DNA of 31,599 bases from a virus, in the IMG/VR virus record IMGVR_UViG_3300048584_000281, positions 1-31,599 of that record; one strand, given 5' to 3'. The position numbers and the translations under genes were made by a program. The notes under the pieces are model-generated. The model saw nothing but the letters and a program-made list of their open reading frames with translations, was not told where the DNA came from and did no database searches. Within the stretch, counting starts at the first letter, position 1. Each line of letters begins with the position of its first letter. Below, in pieces: positions 8,104-15,149 of this stretch.

Positions 8104-8418
8104 GTGGAGGCCTTCCGTGTTGCTCTCGACGTCCTGTTCGCCGATCCGAACCTTGGCGAGACCGCGCTCTGGCAAGCAGGCGGCGTCGGCCCGGGGGTTC
8201 CTGTCCGCGTCATCCGCCGCCGCCCGGACGCCGTGGTCGAATTCGGAGCGTCCCGCGCAATGCTGACAACATTGAGTATCGATATCCGGCGCTCGCAGGC
8301 TGCAACGATCGCTGAGGGCGACCTAATCGTTATAGGCGCAGAAACCTTCAAGATTATCGCCGAACCGGTAAGCGATGTGCTCGGGCTTGTATCGGCCTGC
8401 GAGGCCACTGTGATTTAA
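8104..8418 (+). CDS. Head-tail attachment protein (lambda FII-like)
   Basis: This 104-residue protein resembles the phage head-tail attachment family (lambda gpFII type), a small beta-barrel protein that caps the neck. The pattern ALWQAGGVGPGVPVRVIRRRPDAVVEFG, then LSIDIRRSQAATIAEGDLIVIGAETFKII, is typical: a first strand pair, a 'DxVVEFG' turn and an 'EGD.I.I....Y.I' end. Translation starts at GTG 8104. The likely ribosome binding site (AAGGAA, 8088-8093) is embedded in the toxin-antitoxin operator, so the inserted module has become the 5' region of this head gene. The next phage gene begins 1.1 kb away, beyond another insertion. Confidence 0.7.
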   Translation: MEAFRVALDVLFADPNLGETALWQAGGVGPGVPVRVIRRRPDAVVEFGASRAMLTTLSIDIRRSQAATIAEGDLIVIGAETFKIIAEPVSDVLGLVSACEATVI

Positions 8419-8440
8419 GCTCGACGAGTCAGTCTTGCAG

Positions 8441-9469
8441 TCAGCCTTGTTCGAAAGCTCGACGCGAGTCGCCCGGCAAACTGTGTCCCACCGACGCAGT
8501 GATAGTAATCGTGCTTCTGGGAAGAATCTTGAGATCTGGAACTTCAGCTACGTCCTTTTCGCGAGCTGTTTCACAGAAGACTTCAATCGCATGGCGATCT
8601 CCAATTACAACGCCATGAATCAGGTCATCATTCTCGTGGTTCGGACCTCGAATACTTGGTCTCATGCCTCTTTCAGACCTGGGGCGCTGATCATCCATTG
8701 ATCGCGGTTGCGTCAGGTGTCGAAGAAAAAACCATGAAAGCGACCAAGTGTCTTCAAATGCTCCATTGTGGAGATCCAGAACTCGTGCGGGCGACTTCTC
8801 GATCGGCGCAAGCCAAATTCCAGCGTCAACGCGACCAGAGACGCTTTTTACATACTCAAAGAGCGCCAATCCACCTGAATAGTCGTAGATCGGTCTAGTC
8901 AAATTCCGCGTATGAAGAGCACGAATTTTCGCTATCGTTGTGGAAGAAAAGTGCGATGCGGGTGGGCAGTACATCATGTACTTGAAAAAATGACTTCCGA
9001 ATCTCTCTGTGAGCTTTAAGAGCCGCTGATGTTGTAAGTGGTCCACACTCTTGAACGATGATTTTTCGTCGAATCCTAAGGTCGGCGATGCAGGATGCAG
9101 GCGTTTCGCTTGCAAGAGATACGACCAAATCCGAGTTTCCTCCGGAAGAATGAAATTCCTGTATTCCAGCACCAATCCCAAGTCCGATTGCGAAACCAAA
9201 TTCTCCATCTTGATGGAATGCTGGTGAGTATCAATTCTGAAATCAAATTTCAGGTCATCCCCGCACGATGCAATGGCTTCATTAAGGCGATCAATATTGA
9301 ACCTGAGCGATTCTTCCCGCCGCTGTGTTTCTGCATCCATCAGTGCACAGAGCTGGCTTGTCAGAGCAGGTTCGTCCGGCGGGACAGGCCGCAAGAAAGT
9401 CCGCGAAAGTGCGGCATCAACGCCGTCGAAGTAAGCAACTAGATGCGGAATGTGCTGAATGCCTATCAT
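8441..9469 (-). CDS. Cargo protein with nuclease-like E...D...QxK pattern
   Basis: This gene of about 342 residues reads against the operon. The ATG at 9469 is preferred; an in-frame GTG at 9481 is also possible, and neither has a strong ribosome binding site. Its base use differs from its neighbours: the 60 bases 8941-9000 contain only 27 G/C. Counting from the GTG start, Glu93 (KMENLV), Asp100 (SQSDLGLVLE) and Gln124-x-Lys126 (YLLQAKRL), with strands between, resemble the core of PD-(D/E)XK nuclease-fold proteins with a QxK variant, and recall DUF6615-type proteins. A helical section (DHLQHQRLLKL) follows, as in those proteins. This is a pattern match only; function is unproven. A role in defence against other phages would fit the location. 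Confidence 0.55.
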   Translation of the reverse strand: MIGIQHIPHLVAYFDGVDAALSRTFLRPVPPDEPALTSQLCALMDAETQRREESLRFNIDRLNEAIASCGDDLKFDFRIDTHQHSIKMENLVSQSDLGLVLEYRNFILPEETRIWSYLLQAKRLHPASPTLGFDEKSSFKSVDHLQHQRLLKLTERFGSHFFKYMMYCPPASHFSSTTIAKIRALHTRNLTRPIYDYSGGLALFEYVKSVSGRVDAGIWLAPIEKSPARVLDLHNGAFEDTWSLSWFFLRHLTQPRSMDDQRPRSERGMRPSIRGPNHENDDLIHGVVIGDRHAIEVFCETAREKDVAEVPDLKILPRSTITITASVGHSLPGDSRRAFEQG

Positions 9470-9535
9470 TTGTCCGCTCACCCAAGACGCAATTTGCCAC
9501 TTCTATAACCCGAATCGGACAATATCAGATAGTCC

Positions 9536-10168
9536 ATGCGCTTCAGCATCCAGCATCCCGATCTCGGCAAAGCCCTTGCTGAATCCGAAAAGGACATCGA
9601 GCGCGCCGCCACCTCCGGGATGCGGGACGCGCAAAATGAACTGAAGGAGCGCTTGCGCGAAGACGTCGTCTCAGCCGGCCTTGGCGAACGCCTCTCGCGG
9701 ACATGGCGAGGCAAGGCGTTCCCCGAGGTCGGCGAGAGCGTCGAAGCCGCAGCCTTCGTCTGGTCGAAAGCCCCGAAACTCATCGACGCCTTCGATCGTG
9801 GCGTCACCATTCGTTCGGCGCGGGGGTTCTGGCTGGCGATCCCGACACCCGCCGCTGGGGCGCGCGGGCGAGGACCGAACGGGCGTGCGTCACGCATCAC
9901 GCCCGGGGGCTGGGAGCGACGTACCGGCATGCGGCTGCGCTTCGTCTATCGCAAGCGCGGCCCTTCGCTGCTGGTTGCCGATATGGCCCGCCTCAACACG
10001 CGAGGACTGGCGGCGGCGAATAGACGCAAGACCGGTCATTCAACGGTGATCGTGTTCCTGCTCGTACCCCAGGTCACGCTCCGCAAGCGGCTCAACATCG
10101 ATGCGATCGCGAAGCGGCAAGCCGCGCGCGTGCCAACCCTGATCGCGCGGCACTGGCCTCGCTCCTGA
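9536..10168 (+). CDS. DUF6441 family neck/tail protein
   Basis: This 210-residue protein sits where lambda-like phages encode the tail-completion protein (HK97 gp10/lambda Z position), between the head connector and the tail terminator. The basic, helix-rich N-terminus (KDIERAATSGMRDAQNELKERLRED) and the later RRTGMRLRFVYRKRGPSLLVAD and RKTGHSTVIVFLLVPQV fit what I recall of DUF6441. The ATG at 9536 lacks a clear Shine-Dalgarno sequence, perhaps because the reverse-strand insertion just upstream displaced the original leader. The structural role is inferred from gene order; the family name is from memory. Confidence 0.65.
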   Translation: MRFSIQHPDLGKALAESEKDIERAATSGMRDAQNELKERLREDVVSAGLGERLSRTWRGKAFPEVGESVEAAAFVWSKAPKLIDAFDRGVTIRSARGFWLAIPTPAAGARGRGPNGRASRITPGGWERRTGMRLRFVYRKRGPSLLVADMARLNTRGLAAANRRKTGHSTVIVFLLVPQVTLRKRLNIDAIAKRQAARVPTLIARHWPRS

Positions 10169-10181
10169 AGGCTCGTCCTAC

Positions 10182-10616
10182 ATGCCCTCGAAACGCGAAA
10201 CCGTCCTCGGCGCGGTGAAGACGCTTGTCGCCGCCGCCCTGCCGGGCGCGGAGGTGAAGCGCAATCTCGCCAAGCCGGAGCGTATTCCTCCGGGCGGGCT
10301 GGTCGTGATCCGCGATGGCGATCCGGGTGAGCCCGACGTCACGCTCTCGCCGGTGTCCTACCTCTACACCCATCGCATTCCCGTCGAGATAGCCGCTTTC
10401 GAGAGCGCCACGCTCACGCGTGAGCAGGTGGTCGACGAGATGCTCACCGCCATCGGTGCGGCGATCATCGCCAATCGCAGGCTCGGCGGGCTTGTCGACT
10501 GGATCGAGGCGGAAGCCCCGACCTCCGAGGACATCGAGACCACGGGCAGTCAGGCCGGCCGCTTCGCCGATGTCGTGATCGTCGCGACCTATGCAACCGC
10601 CGATCCGTTGAACTGA
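10182..10616 (+). CDS. Putative tail terminator (lambda gpU position)
   Basis: This 144-residue protein has the alpha/beta layout expected of tail terminators: an N-terminal helix (RETVLGAVKTLVAAALP), strands including GGLVVIRDGD and YTHRIPVEIAAF, a long helix (REQVVDEMLTAIGAAII) and a final strand FADVVIVATYAT. Terminators cap the finished tail tube and join it to the head. Homologues in alphaproteobacterial prophages often carry misleading 'acyl-CoA transferase' labels. It follows the DUF6441 gene by 13 bases. The expected next gene, the tail tube, lies 2.5 kb downstream beyond the GTPase insertion. Confidence 0.65.
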   Translation: MPSKRETVLGAVKTLVAAALPGAEVKRNLAKPERIPPGGLVVIRDGDPGEPDVTLSPVSYLYTHRIPVEIAAFESATLTREQVVDEMLTAIGAAIIANRRLGGLVDWIEAEAPTSEDIETTGSQAGRFADVVIVATYATADPLN

Positions 10617-10658
10617 GCAACGCTAGCAAGCTTGATGGGCGGACATTCTGGCATTCGC

Positions 10659-12920
10659 TTAACTTGAAGCAATCTGCCCTCCAGCTTCTTTGATCGCCTC
10701 ACGCAGGATTTCATGCAGGCGGCTCAGGAACAGACGTGCGTCCGCAGTCATCGCGGCACTGATCCGGGGCGCGGCCACGTCATGAATCGTCTCAATCGTA
10801 TGGGCCCTGCGCATTGCTGACCCTGGCCCACTGTGATCGAATGCCTCTCGCCAGCCGGTCACTTGGTCGTCTGTCAGCCTTGTTTTCGTCAGATCGTACA
10901 GGCGCGCGAATACTGTTCTGCGGATCCGGTCGAGGGCCAACTCGCGTTCATCATCCGTGTGCGGGAGCCGCGTCCAGTCGGCAGGTCGGTCCAGCCACTT
11001 TGATGCCTCCTCCTGCAGCCGAGCGAGAAGATCGGCCACTGGTGTCAGATTGTCGTACTCGTCCGCCCAACGTGAAGCGAGGCGGCGGCTTAGGGCCTTA
11101 ATCCTCGTCCAGTGCTCCTTGGAGATACCATCGTGGTAGGAAATGCCAAGACGAGCCCGCCAAGGATCTCTGAATGCGTCGATTGCGTCGTGCATCGCGA
11201 TTTCCAAGCCTTTAAGCTCGTATATCGGGCTGCAGTCCGTCTCTTCGCTCGGTGCGCCCGACGAGCGCATCATTTCGACCAGTTTCTCGAGTTGGCGCTT
11301 GAAGCCACCAGGCAGCTTGGCGGTCGGCTTGTCCAATCCGCCAAGAAACACGGAATGACCATCGACCTGCCGTTCGACAGCACCAGCAACACCTGCACCC
11401 ACAATGTCGCGTAGGCTCGCGATGGCATTGCCGACCGAGCCCAGGACGTGGTCGCGTTTCTGGTCGAAAGAGCCAAGGTTCGCACCCTTGACCTGATCAA
11501 AGTGGGTGAAGGCAATCGCCAGCTTGTCTGCGAAGCCTGAGCTGCCAACGGCTCGAAGGAGGGCAAGCGGGGCGGCCTGCATCGGCTGCTGCGCATTATC
11601 AACAAGGAGGATCATGTCGACGCGCGAGAACTTGTTGGTCACGCGAGTGGAAACCGAGGAGACACTGCTTGCGGTGTGACCAAGGCCCTGACCGTCCAGC
11701 AGCACCAGTTTCAACTCTTCGTCCTGTTCATCAAGATCAGGGTAGAGCGGTCCTTGAACGCGGATTCCGTCGACAAGGGGCGTGAGCAGCCGACCGAACT
11801 GCTTGTGATGGTTGCTCGAGAACCAGCGAACAGCCGCAAGGAAGTCATCACGGTCGTCGCTGTTGTAGGTCCAGATGGTCGGCCACCCGGTTGCGGATCG
11901 CTCGGTGTTCCCAACCTCGATGCGGTCGAAGCGCTCGGCGACCTCGTCCATCAGGTCTAGCGCGAGCGTCGAGAAACGAGGGTTCTTGAATGCTTCGACG
12001 CCGAACAGCTCGAGCCAGGCGGCCTTGCCATCAGCCGATTTTTCGTCGCTGAGCCGACCGATCTGCGCCTCGCAGAAGGTGCCCGTCTCTTTCGCAAGGT
12101 CCTTGATGGCATTGACAAAGCCGAGCAGGCGGATGCGTTGGTTCTCGATCTCTTCCGCTGTGACTTCCTCGTCTTCGCTGATCGCCGTGTCCGGCTTTGG
12201 CTCGTCTTCGAAAGCGAAATCGTCGTCGTCGCTCTCGTGGGCTGTATTCCATCCGCCGAGAATGTACGAAAGGCGGAACCGCTGCTCCCGATGCTCGAGA
12301 AGCGCTGCGGCAATTTTCGGGTCCGACTTGCCTTGGATCGCTTCGAGGCAAGCCTCCTCGATGCATTCATCAATGTGCGCGCGTACCTCGTGCTCTGGCA
12401 TGAACGTCACCGCAGCGGAGAAGTCGCCAGGTGCAACGACGATCTCGATATCGGCAGTGGTCGTCTTGGCTGTCGATGTCGACGGAAAACGATCGGTCTC
12501 CGGATCAGAACCGATGACATGGCGAAGCAAGGTAGTCTTGCCCGCTCCTGTTGTTCCGAGAAACAAGACCGTGCTGTAGCCGTCGTCGCGGGTGGGGAGA
12601 GCAATGACGGCCGAGCGGCTCGCTTCCGCATCATGCGCTTCTGCTTCGATACCGTCGAAGAATGCGGAAACCACGATGTCGTCGAACTCGAGTGCTGCAT
12701 CCTTGCGGCGATCGCCAGACCACCAAGACTCGTTCTGCAGCAGTTCATTCAGTTGCTCGACCAGCCGGTCGGCTTCTGCATCGTCGGAGGTTCCAAGCCC
12801 CTTTCTGACCTTGAGGCCCCATTCGTTTCGGCTGTCTCGGCGAACAGGGTGCCGGAATGTCACGCTCCAGCCGGGGCGGTTCGATCTGGTCTTCGAGGCA
12901 CTGAACCTGCGATCAGTCAT
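10659..12920 (-). CDS. Large GTPase, putative phage-borne defence protein
   Basis: This 753-residue soluble protein is coded against the tail operon. Walker A/G1 is GTTGAGKT (122-129); KTTTADIEIV (152-161) looks like switch I; DGQG (409-412, in VLLDGQGLGH) fits G3; THFD (472-475) fits G4. A region of about 250 residues, with an acidic stretch (229-260), separates G1 from G3, which is unusual. Residues 17-62 (from PGWSVTF through WGLKVRKGLGTSDDAEAD) resemble the arm-type DNA-binding segment of tyrosine integrases. The C-terminus is helical with no evident membrane segment. GGAG precedes the ATG. I do not recognise the family. A dynamin-like or sensor GTPase with an anti-phage role is an inference from location and architecture. 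Confidence 0.7.
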   Translation of the reverse strand: MTDRRFSASKTRSNRPGWSVTFRHPVRRDSRNEWGLKVRKGLGTSDDAEADRLVEQLNELLQNESWWSGDRRKDAALEFDDIVVSAFFDGIEAEAHDAEASRSAVIALPTRDDGYSTVLFLGTTGAGKTTLLRHVIGSDPETDRFPSTSTAKTTTADIEIVVAPGDFSAAVTFMPEHEVRAHIDECIEEACLEAIQGKSDPKIAAALLEHREQRFRLSYILGGWNTAHESDDDDFAFEDEPKPDTAISEDEEVTAEEIENQRIRLLGFVNAIKDLAKETGTFCEAQIGRLSDEKSADGKAAWLELFGVEAFKNPRFSTLALDLMDEVAERFDRIEVGNTERSATGWPTIWTYNSDDRDDFLAAVRWFSSNHHKQFGRLLTPLVDGIRVQGPLYPDLDEQDEELKLVLLDGQGLGHTASSVSSVSTRVTNKFSRVDMILLVDNAQQPMQAAPLALLRAVGSSGFADKLAIAFTHFDQVKGANLGSFDQKRDHVLGSVGNAIASLRDIVGAGVAGAVERQVDGHSVFLGGLDKPTAKLPGGFKRQLEKLVEMMRSSGAPSEETDCSPIYELKGLEIAMHDAIDAFRDPWRARLGISYHDGISKEHWTRIKALSRRLASRWADEYDNLTPVADLLARLQEEASKWLDRPADWTRLPHTDDERELALDRIRRTVFARLYDLTKTRLTDDQVTGWREAFDHSGPGSAMRRAHTIETIHDVAAPRISAAMTADARLFLSRLHEILREAIKEAGGQIASS

Positions 12921-13004
12921 GACGTTGTTCTCCGTTGTTCCCGGGCTTTCTATAGGCCGCAGATCGTCCTGTCAATCTGAATCGGAACAACGCAGAACAA
13001 CGTC
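12921..13004 (-). promoter_or_regulatory. GTPase promoter between 21-bp inverted repeats
   Basis: Bases 12921-12941 and 12984-13004 form an inverted repeat matching at 20 of 21 positions, with 42 bp between. Each arm holds two GAACAAC/GTTGTTC heptamers 10 bp apart, giving four in all. Between the arms, on the reverse strand, are a perfect -35 TTGACA (12970-12975) and a -10-like TAGAAA (12947-12952, 17-bp spacing) or TATAGA (12949-12954, 15 bp). The inner arm runs right up to the GTPase ATG. Only one arm would be transcribed, so this is more likely a protein-binding operator pair than an RNA hairpin. Confidence 0.6.
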
Positions 13005-13172
13005 AGGCCGTAAGACATGGACGAAAATCGCGCAGTGGCGGCCACCCGTACTTGCTGCCTTGCGGCTCCCATAGCGGGCTTCGCTATCCAGCGCCCGCCT
13101 CTTCAGGCCGACGGATAGCTCGTCCACCGTTGCAGACCAGCGCCTTAGCCATCATGACGAAGGAGTATCAAT
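13005..13172 (+). other. Leader region before the tail tube gene
   Basis: No gene is supported here. A small perfect hairpin is present (ATAGCG 13071-13076, CGCTAT 13082-13087, 5-nt loop) and AAGGAG at 13160-13165 is the ribosome binding site for the tube gene. I see no convincing forward promoter, so tail genes are probably read through from upstream. Confidence 0.4.
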
Positions 13173-14420
13173 ATGCCTCGCGCTCGCGGCGTGAACGCGG
13201 CTCTCGCCGCCGTGTTCGAAAGCACCTATGGCACCCCGCCCGGCACCGGCTTTCGCCGCATGCCCTTCGCCTCGGTCAACATCGGCGAGGAACAGGGGCT
13301 GATCGCGAGCGAGCTTCTCGGGTTCGGCCGCGAGCCGCTGGCGCCGGTCTATGACGTCATCACCAATACGGGCGATCTCGTCGTTCCCGTGGATACCCGC
13401 AACATCGGCGTCTGGCTGCGCGGCCTGATGGGCGCGCCGACGACGGTCGCCGCGAACGCCGCGACCGGAACGATCACGCTGACCGCGAACCTTCTGGTCA
13501 ACGACACCGTGACGGTCGATGGCACGGTCTATACCGCCGTCGCCTCCGGCGCGACGGGCCAGCAATTCAATCTCGGCGGCACGGCGGCGCTGACCGCCAC
13601 CGCGCTTGCCGCGATCATCAATCCGAGCGCGAACGTCGCGGCCGCGGCGGTTGGTACGGTCGTCAACCTGACCGCCAAGGCGCTGGGACCGGGCGGCAAT
13701 GCGCGGACGCTGGCGACCAACGCGCCGACGCGCGCCAGCCTGTCGGGGGCGACGCTGTCGGGCGGCGCCAACAGCCACACATGGTTCTCCGGCGCGCAGG
13801 CTCTGCCCTCGATGTCGATCGAGGTCCAGCTTCCCGACGTGCCCTTCTTCGGGATGAACTACGGCGCCCGCATCAACAGCTTCCAGGTTCAGGCGCAGCG
13901 GTCCGGGCTGCTCACCGCCTCGCTCAACATCATGGCGCAAGGCGAGACCATCGCCGCGACGGCGCAGTCTGGCACTCTGTCGGAGTTCGTGCTGGAGCGC
14001 TTTGGCCAGTTCCAGGGCGAGGTCCGGCGCAATAACGTGGCGCTCGGCAACGTCATCTCGGCGGAACTCACCTATTCGAACAACCTCGAAGCGGTCGAGG
14101 TGATCCGAAGCGACGGGCGCATCGCCGATGCCGATCCGGGCATCATCGCGCTGACCGGCAACATCACGACCCGCTTCGAGGACCGCGTCCTTCTCGATCA
14201 GGCGACCAACCGCCTGCCATGCGAGCTTCAGTTCCGCTGGGCGGCAGGCGCAGCCGCATCGCTGGTCTGGACCGCGCACCGGGTCTTTCTGCCGCGTGGC
14301 GAGCGTCAGATCCAGGGGCCGGGCGGCGTGCAGGCTCCGTTCGCATTCCAGGCCGCGATCGATCCGGTGCTGAACCGCGCCGCGACCTGCGTGCTCACCA
14401 ACGACGTCGCGTCCTACTGA
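13173..14420 (+). CDS. Tail tube protein with inserted beta domain
   Basis: This 415-residue protein is the major tail tube subunit, the polymer around which the siphophage tail is built. The N-terminal segment (VFESTYGTPPGTGFRRMPF, 14-32), WLRGLMGAP (81-89), and then HTWFSGAQALPSMSIEVQL (202-220) are typical of the Phage_tube_2-like family. Between GAP and HTW lies an extra block, about residues 97-199, rich in Thr, Val and Ala (TITLTANLLVNDTVTVDGT and so on), which resembles surface beta domains added to other phage proteins. The ATG has AAGGAG 7 bases upstream. Position before the chaperone and tape-measure genes is standard. The insert probably decorates the tail surface (inference). Confidence 0.9.
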   Translation: MPRARGVNAALAAVFESTYGTPPGTGFRRMPFASVNIGEEQGLIASELLGFGREPLAPVYDVITNTGDLVVPVDTRNIGVWLRGLMGAPTTVAANAATGTITLTANLLVNDTVTVDGTVYTAVASGATGQQFNLGGTAALTATALAAIINPSANVAAAAVGTVVNLTAKALGPGGNARTLATNAPTRASLSGATLSGGANSHTWFSGAQALPSMSIEVQLPDVPFFGMNYGARINSFQVQAQRSGLLTASLNIMAQGETIAATAQSGTLSEFVLERFGQFQGEVRRNNVALGNVISAELTYSNNLEAVEVIRSDGRIADADPGIIALTGNITTRFEDRVLLDQATNRLPCELQFRWAAGAAASLVWTAHRVFLPRGERQIQGPGGVQAPFAFQAAIDPVLNRAATCVLTNDVASY

Positions 14421-14442
14421 TCCGCTTCACCAGGAGACTCCC

Positions 14443-14820
14443 TTGCTCAAGCTCTCGACACCATCCCGCGATCCGTTCTGGCTCGACATCCTGCCCGGCG
14501 TGCGCATCCAGTTCCGGCCGATCTCCGTCGCCGACATGCTCGTCGCCCGCGCCGCTGCCGCCGAGTCTCTCGGTGCGAAGGTCGAGGGCGACCAGCCGCT
14601 CGACCGGAACACCATGGTTGCGGCCGGCGCGGCCTTCACGCGCTCGCTTGCGCTGAGCGGCATCGTGGCATGGGAGGGTATCGGCGATGCCGGCGGCAAG
14701 CCGATCGATCCGAACCCGACCGCCATCAATCAGCTGCTCGAGGTCTGGCCCGCCTTCGACGCCATCGACCGGCTCTATGTCGGCCCGGCCCTGACGAGGC
14801 TTGACGAAAAAAACGTCTAA
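14443..14820 (+). CDS. Tail assembly chaperone, gpG-like
   Basis: This 125-residue protein occupies the lambda gpG position between tube and tape measure. It starts at TTG 14443, chosen because AGGAG lies 6 bases upstream and no ATG in the right frame precedes the conserved part. It begins with a short strand region (SRDPFWLDILPGVRIQFRPIS) followed by helices. gpG-like chaperones coat the tape measure during tail assembly. The last codons are GAC GAA AAA AAC GTC TAA, and the A-run is a slippery site, so some ribosomes should shift to the -1 frame and make a longer GT product (described separately). Confidence 0.8.
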   Translation: MLKLSTPSRDPFWLDILPGVRIQFRPISVADMLVARAAAAESLGAKVEGDQPLDRNTMVAAGAAFTRSLALSGIVAWEGIGDAGGKPIDPNPTAINQLLEVWPAFDAIDRLYVGPALTRLDEKNV

Positions 14821-14850
14821 TCGCCCTCGCGCGCTGGCACTTCGAGGGCG
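14808..14850 (+). promoter_or_regulatory. -1 ribosomal frameshift signal (slippery site plus hairpin)
   Basis: The heptamer A AAA AAC occupies 14808-14814 in the correct phase with the gpG-like frame. Seven bases further on, CGCCCTCG (14822-14829) and CGAGGGCG (14843-14850) form a perfect 8-bp GC-rich stem with a 13-nt loop. A -1 frame opens at 14805, directly after a TGA at 14802-14804, and runs without stops to 15137. Slippery site, spacer and stem all fit a programmed -1 frameshift. Confidence 0.88.
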
Positions 14851-15137
14851 GCGATGGCTATTGCGCCGCCTGCCCATCGCGGTGCGGGGCTTGCGCCTAT
14901 GTCGAGCACGCGCCCGTGACGGCCGAGGGCCTTCTCGCATGGGAAGTCATCCGCAGGTCCGCCGGACAGGTCCGCGCCGTGATGGGCGGCGTCTACGCTA
15001 TCGACTTCGGTGCGGTCTTCGCCCTGGCTGAGGCCATGGATGCGTCCTCGCCGCTCCTCGCCGACATCCTTCCCGAGATCGAACCGATCATCGTGGCCGC
15101 CTATGGCCGCGACGCCAGCCGTCACAATCGCGATTGA
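14814..15137 (+). CDS. T extension of the tail chaperone GT fusion (-1 frame)
   Basis: This segment has no good start codon of its own near the beginning and is best read as the -1 frame continuation of the gpG-like gene. The fused product would be 124 residues of G followed by 107 residues of T (231 in all), as for lambda gpGT. The first part contains CAACPSRCGAC, four cysteines in a C-x2-C-x3-C-x2-C pattern that could bind zinc. The remainder (VTAEGLLAWEVIRRSAGQ and onward) is helical. A GTG at 14916 could start a shorter protein, but that would lose the cysteine segment and has no clear ribosome binding site. GT chaperones link the tape measure to tube subunits. Confidence 0.8.
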   Translation, partial: RLIALARWHFEGGDGYCAACPSRCGACAYVEHAPVTAEGLLAWEVIRRSAGQVRAVMGGVYAIDFGAVFALAEAMDASSPLLADILPEIEPIIVAAYGRDASRHNRD

Positions 15138-15149
15138 GCAAACCTGTCC

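Noticed and set aside
8435-9442. Several short forward frames opposite the nuclease-like gene
   Set aside because: They are short, mutually out of phase and lack ribosome binding sites; the single reverse frame covers the whole interval.
10617-13172. The IR-flanked GTPase region as a transposon
   Set aside because: The inverted repeat flanks only the promoter. I found no matching copy near 10617-10660, no transposase and no target duplication by eye.
14801-15031. Forward frame starting TTG at 14801 (76 residues, Arg-rich)
   Set aside because: It is the +1 frame over the chaperone junction. The -1 frame gives a coherent chaperone-like protein with a frameshift signal, whereas this one is Arg-rich noise.
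14916-15137. Independent gene starting at GTG 14916
   Set aside because: It lacks a clear ribosome binding site, and its frame is open back to the slippery site with coding-like sequence, so the GT fusion explains it better.
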